Shown one piece after another: positions 48,393-58,146 of a stretch of 64,000 nt of DNA. The notes beneath the pieces were generated by a model. That model made no database searches. It was not told the origin of the DNA and was given only the letters and a program-made list of their open reading frames with translations. This DNA is from Tragulus kanchil (lineage: Eukaryota; Chordata; Mammalia; Artiodactyla; Tragulidae), in contig JAIOJX010000002.1 in NCBI GenBank assembly GCA_022376925.1, positions 42,307,501 through 42,371,500 on the forward strand, written 5' to 3'. A program made the translations under genes and the position numbers. Numbering within the stretch: position 1 is the first letter of the stretch; every line of letters starts with the position of its first letter.

Positions 48393-48530
48393 CAGGATGA
48401 AATGGCTGGATGGCATCACCGGTGCAATGGACATCAACTTGGGCAAACTCTGGGAGATACTAATGGCCAGGGAGGCCTGGCCTGCTGAAGTCCATGGGGG
48501 TTGCAAAGAGTCAGGACTGGATGACTGAAC
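46654..48530 (+). mobile_element. BovB LINE 3' third inserted in L1
   Basis: Starts at the YADD-proximal segment (NNLRYVNDATLLAQSEEELN; the catalytic Asp pair is altered to ND) and ends at the BovB 3' terminus near 48528 (gcaaagagtcaggactggat). About 760 bp once duplication 11 is removed. Inactive. Confidence 0.88.
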
Positions 48531-49129
48531 ATTCAGAGGCTGAACATGAACAGCAAGGCCTTCCAGACCCCAGGGCTGGGTTGCCTCATGCCAGACAACT
48601 AAGAGGGAGGGAGTGCAACCCTACCCATCAGCAGATAATTGGATTAAAGCTTTCCTGAGCAAGACCCTGCCCACCAGAGCAAGACCCATTTTTTCTCCTC
48701 CAGTCCCTCCTCTCAGGAAGCTTATGCAAGCCTCTTAAACCTCTTCCATCAGAAGGCAGAAAGAAAAAGCAAGAAGAACCACAATCCCACAGCGGCTAGA
48801 GGAAAAACCACATTACAGAAAGTTAATCAGGATGTAAACGCAGAAAGTTACGTTCCAGATGAAGGGACAAGATAAAAATCCCAGAAAGACAACTAAATGA
48901 AGCAGAGATAGGCAAGCTTCAGGAAAAAAAAAAAAAAAAAAATCAGAATGATTGTGATGATGATCTAGGATCTCGGGAAGACTGGGAGACAAGTCAGCAG
49001 AAGTCTTTGCGGCCTTGGCCAAGCCATGAGAAAGATGGCTTGGAAGGAGAAAAAACAACTAGAGACAAATATAACAGGGAGGATTGAGACAAAATATGGA
49101 CTCAGCTAGCCTGGAAGAACAGATAGGAG

Positions 49130-49520
49130 GGCTGCTGTGGACTTGGGAATGCCGGGTCAGCGCATGTTGGAACGCTGCATGCGCACACAGACGGGACTGC
49201 TTTGTACTCACAGGTCTAGTTGCCCCTCAGCTGCAGCAAGCCCTTTCCTTTAAAGAAATAACATAAACAATATAGAAACTCAAGGGTTGTTGTTGACTGG
49301 GGAGGTGACTGAGTCCCTGTCTGCACCGATTAGAAACATTTCCTGGATGCTTAAGCTTTCAGTAAAAGAGGATTGAGTGAATGTGTTTGGGGCTCTCTAT
49401 CCACGACATCGGGAGTCCCCCCGTTCCCATCCTTTCTGCTTATCTCTGTCTGTGCGTGTATTTCTTAATGTCTGGCCACACCCACTATTCTCCCTGCACC
49501 GGACTGAGGTGCTACGGCAG
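49130..49520 (+). mobile_element. probable solo LTR inside the L1
   Basis: Starts near a TG at 49136 (tgtggacttgggaatgccgg) and ends near 49518, just before L1 ORF1-like sequence. Its 3' part (ctgtctgtgcgtgtatttct, 'ggccacacccactattctccctgcaccgg') resembles the U5 of ruminant class II ERVs. No internal genes. TSD not found. Confidence 0.5.
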
Positions 49521-50111
49521 AAAACAATGGAGAAGATGCAAGAAATATTTACCAAAGAACTAGAAGAAGTAAAGAACAAACAAACAGAGATGATACACTA
49601 GAAGGAATCAAGAGCAGGATAATTGAGGCAGAAAACCCGATAAATGACCTGGACAGAATCATTTAGGACAATCATGAGGACAGAATGGTGGAAATCACTA
49701 CTGCAGAACAGAATATAGAAAAGAGAATGAAAAAAAATGAAGGCAACCTAAGAGACCTCTCGGACATTAAACATACCAAATTTGCATTATTGGGGTACCA
49801 AATGGAGAGAAAGGACCTGAGAAAACATTTGAAGAGATAATAGCTTGGAATTTTCCTAAGATGGAAAAGGAAATCATCAACTAGGAAGCACAGAGAGTCC
49901 AAGGAAGCACAGAGAGTGAGAGTCCCAGGAAGGATAAAGCCAAGGAGGAACACACCAAGACACATAGAAATTAAACTGACAAAAATTAAAGACAAAGATA
50001 AAATATTGAAAGCAAGGTTTAAAAATGACAAAATACAAAGGAACTCCCATCAATCTATCAGCTGATTTCTCACTAGAAAATCTATAAGCCAGAGGGGAAT
50101 GGCATAATATA

Positions 50112-50278
50112 TATATATATATATATTTTTTTTTTTTTTAAAGTGTTTATTTATTTATTTGGCTGTGCTGGGTCTTAGTTGCAGCATGTGGGATTTTAGT
50201 TCCCCGACCAGGGGTTGAACCTGCATCCCCTGCATTGGAAGGCGGATTCTTAACCACTGGACCACCAGGGAAGCCCCC
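50112..50278 (-). mobile_element. short CHR-type SINE with TSD
   Basis: Antisense: AT/T-rich left end, ggctgtgctgggtcttagtt, 'ttccccgaccaggggttgaac', and accaccagggaagcccc head. The 12-bp duplication tggcataatata lies at 50100-50111 and 50279-50290, inside L1. Confidence 0.88.
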
Positions 50279-50604
50279 TGGCATAATATATTTAAAGTGA
50301 TGAAAGGAAAGAACCTACAACCAAGAATGCTCTACCCAGCAATAATACTCTGATTCTGATTTAAGAGAATTTAGCACCACCAAAACAGAGAAGGAAAAGA
50401 TCTACAGAACATAAACCCAAAGCAATTAAGAAATCGGTGATAGGATCATACATATAGGTAATAACCTTAATTGTAAGTGGATTAAATGCACCAACCAAAA
50501 GACATAGATTGGCTGGGCAGAGGAAAGCATGTGCACATATGCACTTCTGCTTGGCACATCACTCTGCTTGACCCCTCAGATGGTTGTAATTGTTATTTAG
50601 TAGC

Positions 50605-51340
50605 TCTGTCATGTCCAACATACCAGTTTCTCAGGAGGCAGATAAGGGTGGTCTGGTATTCTCATCTCTTTCAGAGTTCTCAGCACTTTGTTGTGATCCA
50701 CACAGTCATAATGTGGCTTAGCGTAGTCAGTGAAGTAGGAGTAGATGTTTTTCTGGAATCCCCTTGCTTTTTCTATGATCCAACAGATCTTGGCAATTTG
50801 ATCTTTGGTTCCTCTGCCTTTTCTAAATTCAGCTTATGCATCTGGAAGTACTAGCTTGAAGGATTTGGAGCATTACTTTGCTAGCATGTGAAATGAGTGC
50901 AGTTGTGCAGTACTTTGAATACTGTTTGGCATTCCTTTTGGCACTGTAATGAAAACTGACCTTTTCCATTCCTGTGGCCACTGCTGAGTTTTCCATATTC
51001 GCTGACATATTGAGTGGCTCTCTGGGTCATTAAGACCTTTTTTTTATATATAGAGTTTATCTGTGTATTCTTGAAACCTCTTCTTATTATCTTCTGCTTC
51101 TGTTAGTTCCCTGCCCATAGGGTTTCTGTCCTTTATTGTGCCCATCTTTGCATAACATTTTCCCTTGCTATCTCTAATTTTCTTGAAAAGACCCCTGATC
51201 TTTCCCATTCTCTTGTTTGCTTCTGTATCTTTGCATTGTTCAAATAAGAAGACTTTCTTATCTCTCCTTGCTATTCTTTGGAACTCTGCATTCAAATGGG
51301 TATATCTATCCTTTGGTCTCCTAAATTGGATGTATGTATT
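50605..51340 (-). mobile_element. BovB LINE internal fragment
   Basis: Antisense BovB between endonuclease and reverse transcriptase. The 83-residue minus frame at 51044-51295 (NAEFQRIARRDKKVFLFEQC, KMGTIKDRNPMGRELTEAED) is the linker, and 50605-51040 reads back through the start of the reverse transcriptase. No 3' end. Confidence 0.88.
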
Positions 51341-51985
51341 TTATATTGTTATGTGAATCATGTTCCCATTATAGCTTGCAACTCTAGTTATCTTTTTTTT
51401 TGGTGTGGCTATTGATTGTGAAACTGATGAACATTTTTTACTGTTGTGATTATGTAATTATTACTCAGTTAATATCATTGTATCATGATTGGTCAACAGA
51501 AAAATAATAGAATTCTGTATCAGCAAAACTACCATTTAATAGAAAAATCTTTAATCATTTTTTAAAATTCAGATGCGTATCAGAATTATCTTAGAATTTT
51601 TTGAAAAAAACAAATGCCCACGTTTTGCTTTTTTTCTCCAAAGCTCCAGATACGTTTCTAATAAGCAACCATGTTTAAAAACTACTGGACTGTATGATGA
51701 TCTTTTGCTTTTATCTCGTTTGTTTGTTTCACTTTTTCTATTTCATATTCGTTTCTCCCATTTCATTTATTTTGTGTTTTCTGGTTTTTCCATGTCTTCT
51801 TTTTTTTTTTATGTTCTTTCTTAAGTCTTTAGCAAACATAGTAGAAAAGCTTTTCTATACTTATATATGAATAATATGTATAATATATATATTTTAGAAA
51901 ACTTATGAATTTTTGCCTAAATAAAACCTTTATGATAATTTGATTCCACTTGTTTGACTTAGTATGAATAGAGTGCTAGATGTCT
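51341..51985. other. intronic, little recognised
   Basis: AT-rich. A weak MER5-like stretch may lie at 51568-51690 ('attcagatgcgtatcagaattatctta'). Otherwise nothing supported. Confidence 0.35.
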
Positions 51986-51989
51986 TTTG

Positions 51990-52243
51990 GGTTTTTTTGG
52001 CTACTTATATTGGTCTTTCATTTATTTCCATTTTTGTTCTTTGACCTGTGTGGGCCTCCCATCTCAGTGGCCTCTCTTGCTGCACCGGCTTTGGGTGCAC
52101 GCGCTCCAGAGCTCCGGCTCGGTAGTTGGACACATCGGTCCAGCTGCTCCACGGCACATGGGATCTTCCCAGGCCAGGGATCGAACCAGTGCCCCTTGCA
52201 CTGCAAGGCAGTGTCCTTACCCACTGGACCACCAGGGCAGCCC
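51990..52243 (-). mobile_element. CHR-related SINE
   Basis: Antisense copy: ctacttatattggtctttca, body with short deletions, and accaccagggcagccc head. Related short sequences gtgctagatg and aatgctagat flank it, so the TSD is probable but imperfect. Confidence 0.85.
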
Positions 52244-52289
52244 AGAATGCTAGATTTATAATTTAAAAAATTAGATATGAAACAAGCCA

Positions 52290-52500
52290 CAGAGGTTTAC
52301 TGTATAGCACAGGGAACTGTAGAGAATATCTTATAATAGCTCTAATGGAAAATAATCTCAAAAATTATGTATGTATATATGTATAACTAAATTATAATTA
52401 TATATGTGTATCTGTGTATACGTATAACTAAATCACCTTGCTCTGCACTTGAAACATCATAAATCAATGATAGTTCAATAAAATATATACATTCAGAAGA
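52290..52500 (+). mobile_element. L1 3' untranslated end
   Basis: 'ttactgtatagcacagggaactgtag', 'aatagctctaatggaaaataatc', 'tcaccttgctctgcacttgaaac' and 'gatagttcaataaaatat' match the L1 3' UTR pattern also seen at 6455-6780. Confidence 0.75.
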
Positions 52501-52571
52501 AAAAAAAGAAGCATCTGAAAGAAGCTGAGGAACCTGTCCTTGTCATACACTTAGGAGAAATGTGAGGGACA

Positions 52572-54776
52572 GGCCCAGTATAATTCACTCATGTTGAGTT
52601 CACTGGTTAAGTGGCAGAAGGCAGGACAGCTAGTACATCTAGATCTGGTCAATGGTAGGAAGTCAAATGATCTGAAAAGGATGGATTTATCTTAAGTCGT
52701 TTCTTCCAGGGGTTGCTCCTTGCAGTATGAGAAGGGGCTGGCAGTGTGAGCCAAAATGGGCCAGTGTATTGATAGGGAAGTCCAGTTACTGGGGGAATGA
52801 CAGCTGTCAGTGTATCCCGGGGAATCCTAAGGTAGTTTGGCAAATTGGAACGTTATAAGCAAGTAGAAATATTGCTTTCTGCTTTATTCTTTTTTTTTTA
52901 AGCTTCTATTTTACTTTTAACTTTTACAGAGTTTTGTTGTTTACAGATAGGTATGTTCCGAGTCTGCTTTATTCTTTCCATTTGTCTTCCTCCCCTACGA
53001 TCAGTGAATCTTATGAAATAACTGATTGATCCCCATGCTTATCATTTTGGGCATAGTAATAAGCACACTCACCCACTAGTCATTACTCAGTTTAACATTT
53101 TCAGATATTGGACTATTTCTGACTATTTGGAAGAATAATTCAATAATCTGTCATATAATGCAGAACAGTAACTGTACTCAGAGGCCACTCTATTTATTTC
53201 ATGAGCATATCAGAATGCCCAAGTATTTTTCTAGGGAGGCAGTTGGGAAATAAGGTAGATTGAAAATCAACATTAAGATCTTTGCATTTTTCAGTATCTC
53301 TTTGAGAATAAAATGTACAAACTTTATTTTCTAACTGAAGTGCACAATTTATAATATATAAGTTTAGTAACTTTTCCTTAAAATATTATGTGTGACTATT
53401 TTGTTCCAAACATACTGCTTCTAATGCATACATCTTTTTACTAATGAGAAGGAAACTTTCCAGTCCTAGGAGATCTCAGTGAATTATAAAATCCCAAATA
53501 CAGTCCTGTGTCTTCGGTCATTAAACATAGCTTCTTATTTAAGACTTGCCTTCAAGGCATTAGAGAGACAGCAGCTACAATCAACCCTCTATATCCACAG
53601 GTTCAACCAACTAGAGATGGAAAATATTTTGGAAGACAGTTCCAGAAAGTTCCAAAAGCAAAACTTGAATTTGTTGGCCCAGTATAATTCACTCATGTTG
53701 AGTTCACTGGTTAAGTGGCAGAAGGCAGGACAGCTAGTACATCTAGATCTGGTCAATGGTAGGAAGTCAAATGATCTGAAAAGGATGGATTTATCTTAAG
53801 TCGTTTCTTCCAGGGGTTGCTCCTTGCAGTATGAGAAGGGGCTGGCAGTGTGAGCCAAAATGGGCCAGTGTATTGATAGGGAAGTCCAGTTACTGGGGGA
53901 ATGACAGCTGTCAGTGTATCCCGGGGAATCCTAAGGTAGTTTGGCAAATTGGAACGTTATAAGCAAGTAGAAATATTGCTTTCTGCTTTATTCTTTTTTT
54001 TTTAAGCTTCTATTTTACTTTTAACTTTTACAGAGTTTTGTTGTTTACAGATAGGTATGTTCCGAGTCTGCTTTATTCTTTCCATTTGTCTTCCTCCCCT
54101 ACGATCAGTGAATCTTATGAAATAACTGATTGATCCCCATGCTTATCATTTTGGGCATAGTAATAAGCACACTCACCCACTAGTCATTACTCAGTTTAAC
54201 ATTTTCAGATATTGGACTATTTCTGACTATTTGGAAGAATAATTCAATAATCTGTCATATAATGCAGAACAGTAACTGTACTCAGAGGCCACTCTATTTA
54301 TTTCATGAGCATATCAGAATGCCCAAGTATTTTTCTAGGGAGGCAGTTGGGAAATAAGGTAGATTGAAAATCAACATTAAGATCTTTGCATTTTTCAGTA
54401 TCTCTTTGAGAATAAAATGTACAAACTTTATTTTCTAACTGAAGTGCACAATTTATAATATATAAGTTTAGTAACTTTTCCTTAAAATATTATGTGTGAC
54501 TATTTTGTTCCAAACATACTGCTTCTAATGCATACATCTTTTTACTAATGAGAAGGAAACTTTCCAGTCCTAGGAGATCTCAGTGAATTATAAAAATCCC
54601 AAATACAGTCCTGTGTCTTCGGTCATTAAACATAGCTTCTTATTTAAGACTTGCCTTCAAGGCATTAGAGAGACAGCAGCTACAATCAACCCTCTATATC
54701 CACAGGTTCAACCAACTAGAGATGGAAAATATTTTGGAAGACAGTTCCAGAAAGTTCCAAAAAGCAAAACTTGAAT
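52572..54776 (+). repeat. tandem 1.10-kb duplication no. 12
   Basis: 52572-53672 is repeated at 53676-54776 (offset 1104). The join at 53675 goes from tccaaaagcaaaacttgaat straight back to ggcccagtataattcactca. Copy two has small homopolymer gains (ataaaaatccc against ataaaatccc). Confidence 0.95.
52893..52962 (-). mobile_element. L1 3'-tail insertion (70 bp) with TSD
   Basis: Antisense L1 terminal sequence (ttttacagagttttgttgtt, tacagataggtatgttccga). The 15-bp duplication tctgctttattcttt lies at 52878-52892 and 52963-52977. Repeated at 53997-54066 by duplication 12. Confidence 0.88.
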
Positions 54777-55176
54777 TTGTTGCATGAAGACAGCTACATA
54801 TATATAATTTAACATTGTATTCAGTGATACAAGTAATCTAGAGATGATTTAGATTGTATGGGTGGGTGTAGGTAGCTTATATTGCAAATAGTGTGATATT
54901 TTATGTAAGGGACTTGAGGATCCATGGATTTTGGTATCTGGGGAGTGGGAATGGATAGCATGGAATGACTGTATTTAGGATTTCTGACAAAGTGGCGTAT
55001 GCTGACATGTAGCTAAGCTAATTTTAAAGCATTAATCAGAAGGATTTCCTTTTCTCCTTTTATGGAGTATTGAATATTTTGTGGCCTAAATAAAATCTGA
55101 ATAATGACAGATTTTTATACAGTCTATACTGACTATATATCTGTTTTGTTTTTATTCCATGTCTTTCTTTTAAAAG

Positions 55177-55331
55177 AAACTATAGTGACACTGAAACTGA
55201 AGGAGAGATTTTTAATTCCCTAGTGCAATATTTTGGTGATAATTTGGGGCAAAAAGTGAAAGCTATGCCATTAGTTGAAGAAACTTCTTTACTTGAAGAT
55301 TCATCAGTGACTTTGCCTGTGGTAGTAATAG
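55177..55331 (+). CDS. OSGIN2: OSGIN2 coding exon 2 (copy 1 of 3)
   Basis: 155-bp exon with a pyrimidine-rich acceptor (tctttcttttaaaag) and a consensus donor (atag|gtaagt). The first base completes the Arg codon of exon 1. Translation then begins NYSDTETEGEIFNSLVQ and ends SSVTLPVVVIG, the last Gly codon being split over the next intron. The final segment is the first beta strand leading to the GxGxxG dinucleotide-binding motif of an FAD-dependent fold, whose remainder must lie in the next exon beyond the window. OSGIN2 is known mainly as a paralogue of OSGIN1, an oxidative-stress response protein; the enzymatic reaction is not established. Three identical copies of the exon exist in this assembly, and a normal transcript can use only one. 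Confidence 0.93.
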
Positions 55332-56249
55332 GTAAGTTTTGTTGCATTTTATCTCTTAAAATTACAGCCATGATCCTTACTACTTTTATAAATGTACAGT
55401 TACATAGCACAAATCCTTAGGACTGTATTGAAAAATATTCTTAGGTTGCTTGGTAACCAATGACCAAAGCTATGGAGAGAGGAATTGGTTTTTGAGAAAA
55501 AACTTTTCTAACTGAAGTGCACAATTTATAATATATAAGTTTAGTAACTTTTCCTTAAAATATTATGTGTGACTATTTTGTTCCAAACATACTGCTTCTA
55601 ATGCATACATCTTTTTACTAATGAGAAGGAAACTTTCCAGTCCTAGGAGATCTCAGTGAATTATAAAAATCCCAAATACAGTCCTGTGTCTTCGGTCATT
55701 AAACATAGCTTCTTATTTAAGACTTGCCTTCAAGGCATTAGAGAGACAGCAGCTACAATCAACCCTCTATATCCACAGGTTCAACCAACTAGAGATGGAA
55801 AATATTTTGGAAGACAGTTCCAGAAAGTTCCAAAAAGCAAAACTTGAATTTGTTGCATGAAGACAGCTACATATATATAATTTAACATTGTATTCAGTGA
55901 TACAAGTAATCTAGAGATGATTTAGATTGTATGGGTGGGTGTAGGTAGCTTATATTGCAAATAGTGTGATATTTTATGTAAGGGACTTGAGGATCCATGG
56001 ATTTTGGTATCTGGGGAGTGGGAATGGATAGCATGGAATGACTGTATTTAGGATTTCTGACAAAGTGGCGTATGCTGACATGTAGCTAAGCTAATTTTAA
56101 AGCATTAATCAGAAGGATTTCCTTTTCTCCTTTTATGGAGTATTGAATATTTTGTGGCCTAAATAAAATCTGAATAATGACAGATTTTTATACAGTCTAT
56201 ACTGACTATATATCTGTTTTGTTTTTATTCCATGTCTTTCTTTTAAAAG

Positions 56250-56404
56250 AAACTATAGTGACACTGAAACTGAAGGAGAGATTTTTAATTCCCTAGTGCA
56301 ATATTTTGGTGATAATTTGGGGCAAAAAGTGAAAGCTATGCCATTAGTTGAAGAAACTTCTTTACTTGAAGATTCATCAGTGACTTTGCCTGTGGTAGTA
56401 ATAG
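56250..56404 (+). CDS. OSGIN2: OSGIN2 coding exon 2 (copy 2 of 3)
   Basis: Identical in coding sequence, acceptor and donor to the exon at 55177. It lies 918 bases after the end of copy 1. Because the exon is 155 bp (not a multiple of three), enters after two codon bases and leaves after one, joining it to another copy of itself would shift the reading frame. Inclusion of two copies would therefore disrupt the protein. It is most likely the same exon assembled more than once. Confidence 0.85.
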
Positions 56405-57037
56405 GTAAGTTTTGTTGCATTTTATCTCTTAAAATTACAGCCATGATCCTTACTACTTTTATAAATGTACAGTTACATAGCACAAATCCTTAGGACTGTA
56501 TTGAAAAATATTCTTAGGTTGCTTGGTAACCAATGACCAAATCTATGGAGAGAGGAATTGGTTTATCTGATACTAGATTCTGTGTTAAGAGTGGAACAGT
56601 TTTTCATTGAATGGCTGAGATTACTCTCTTTATTTTAAAATATCAGTGTATCAGTTGTGTTACTTATATGACAGTGTCATGGTGATGATGATAACCAACG
56701 TTATTAGAGCCCTGTACAGAGAATTTCTATGTACGTTATTGGATTATGCCTTACAGCCCTATAGCCCCTGATATTGAAGAGTATGGATAGATAGGGAAAC
56801 TCAGTAGTTGAGTAACTTGTGCAAGTTAGTAGTCAGTGCTCAGTTAGTAAAGAAAATTTTAGTACTCTACAGTTATATTTATAATATTTTAACCATCTAT
56901 TACTATTATATATCCAGCCACCTCAATAGATAGGTATATAATATATTTAAAAATTAAGCCATTAATAAATTGTAGTTCTTCAGAATTATAAAATTTTATG
57001 ATTTTGTTTTATTGTATGTATTTAATTACCTGTTATG

Positions 57038-57121
57038 TATTGGGTTGGCCAAAAAGTTCAATTGGGTTTTTCCAGAAGATGGTACAGGAAATCCTGAACG
57101 AAATTTTCAGCCAACTCAATA
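57038..57121 (+). mobile_element. mariner-type MITE with TA target sites
   Basis: An 80-bp palindrome-like element: left end ttgggttggccaaaaagttc and right end gaaattttcagccaactcaa form imperfect terminal inverted repeats, flanked by TA on both sides. Fits the short mariner derivatives known from mammals, including ruminants. Repeated at 58131-58214, and in part at 59287-59357, by duplications 14 and 15. Confidence 0.85.
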
Positions 57122-57270
57122 TGTGTGTTGTGTGTTTAGTCACTCAGTCGTGTCCAACTCTTTGTGACCCCATGAAATATAGTTCACGAGGCTCCTCTGT
57201 CCATGGGATTTTTAGGCAAGAATACTGGAGAGGTTGCGTTTTCCTTCTCAGGAGATCTTTCCGCCAAATC
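57122..57270 (-). mobile_element. Bov-tA-type SINE (fullest copy at 58215-58435)
   Basis: Antisense: tttagtcactcagtcgtgtc, 'ccaactctttgtgaccccatg', aggctcctctgtccatggga. The copy at 58215-58435 also retains gatcgaacccacgtctcctg and the head, and a third lies at 59357-59575. One insertion, multiplied by duplications 14 and 15. Two copies share the corrupted tgggatttttaggcaagaat and gagaggttgcgttttccttc readings, where the third has ggattttttaggc and gagggggttgccgttttcc. Confidence 0.85.
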
Positions 57271-57342
57271 GAACCGATCTTGATACAGGCTATACTGACT
57301 ATATATCTGTTTTGTTTTTATTCCATGTCTTTCTTTTAAAAG

Positions 57343-57497
57343 AAACTATAGTGACACTGAAACTGAAGGAGAGATTTTTAATTCCCTAGTGCAATATTTT
57401 GGTGATAATTTGGGGCAAAAAGTGAAAGCTATGCCATTAGTTGAAGAAACTTCTTTACTTGAAGATTCATCAGTGACTTTGCCTGTGGTAGTAATAG
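57343..57497 (+). CDS. OSGIN2: OSGIN2 coding exon 2 (copy 3 of 3)
   Basis: Third identical copy with the same acceptor and donor, 938 bases after copy 2. Intron 2 continues from here to the end of the window without another recognisable exon. The same phase argument applies as for copy 2. If the duplications are artefacts, this and the other two copies represent one genomic exon. Confidence 0.85.
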
Positions 57498-58146
57498 GTA
57501 AGTTTTGTTGCATTTTATCTCTTAAAATTACAGCCATGATCCTTACTACTTTTATAAATGTACAGTTACATAGCACAAATCCTTAGGACTGTATTGAAAA
57601 ATATTCTTAGGTTGCTTGGTAACCAATGACCAAATCTATGGAGAGAGGAATTGGTTTATCTGATACTAGATTCTGTGTTAAGAGTGGAACATTTTTTCAT
57701 TGAATGGCTGAGATTACTCTCTTTATTTTAAAATATCAGTGTATCAGTTGTGTTACTTATATGACAGTGTCATGGTGATGATGATAACCAACGTTATTAG
57801 AGCCCTGTACAGAGAATTTCTATGTACGTTATTGGATTATGCCTTACAGCCCTATAGCCCCTGATATTGAAGAGTATGGATAGATAGGGAAACTCAGTAG
57901 TTGAGTAACTTGTGCAAGTTAGTAGTCAGTGCTCAGTTAGTAAAGAAAATTTTAGTACTCTACAGTTATATTTATAATATTTTAACCATCTATTACTATT
58001 ATATATCCAGCCACCTCAATAGATAGGTATATAATATATTTAAAAATTAAGCCATTAATAAATTGTAGTTCTTCAGAATTATAAAATTTTATGATTTTGT
58101 TTTATTGTATGTATTTAATTACCTGTTATGTATTGGGTTGGCCAAA

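Larger units (their letters stand above)
46050..50480 (+). mobile_element. L1 LINE 5' region, heavily nested
   Basis: 46050-46650 resembles the artiodactyl L1 5' UTR ('caagatggtggagtaggacatgcactc', 'ctgggtgggtgacccacaagctgg'). It resumes after a BovB insert at about 48535, is broken again by an LTR, and returns at 49520 with ORF1-like coiled-coil sequence (EKRMKKNEGNLRDL near 49720) and the segment up to 50480. Frameshifts and stops throughout, so no active element. Confidence 0.75.
41009..55176 (+). other. OSGIN2: OSGIN2 intron 1
   Basis: Lies between the donor at 41009 (gtgact) and the first acceptor (tctttcttttaaaag) ending at 55176. It is about 14.2 kb as assembled and about 3.4 kb shorter if duplications 10-12 are artefacts. 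It holds L1, BovB, LTR and SINE insertions and no other exon that I can recognise. The non-repeat parts (41331-42320, 45635-46030, 53000-53480) show nothing further. Confidence 0.85.
54431..56563 (+). repeat. tandem 1.07-kb duplication no. 13 (contains exon 2)
   Basis: 54431-55490 is repeated at 55504-56563 (offset 1073). It carries OSGIN2 exon 2. It chains onto duplication 12, so the segment beginning ttttctaactgaagtgcaca occurs three times (53327, 54431, 55504). Confidence 0.95.

Noticed and set aside
55177..57497. Mutually exclusive alternative exons (three exon 2 variants)
   Set aside because: The copies are identical, so alternative use would not change the protein, and the surrounding intron is copied as well.
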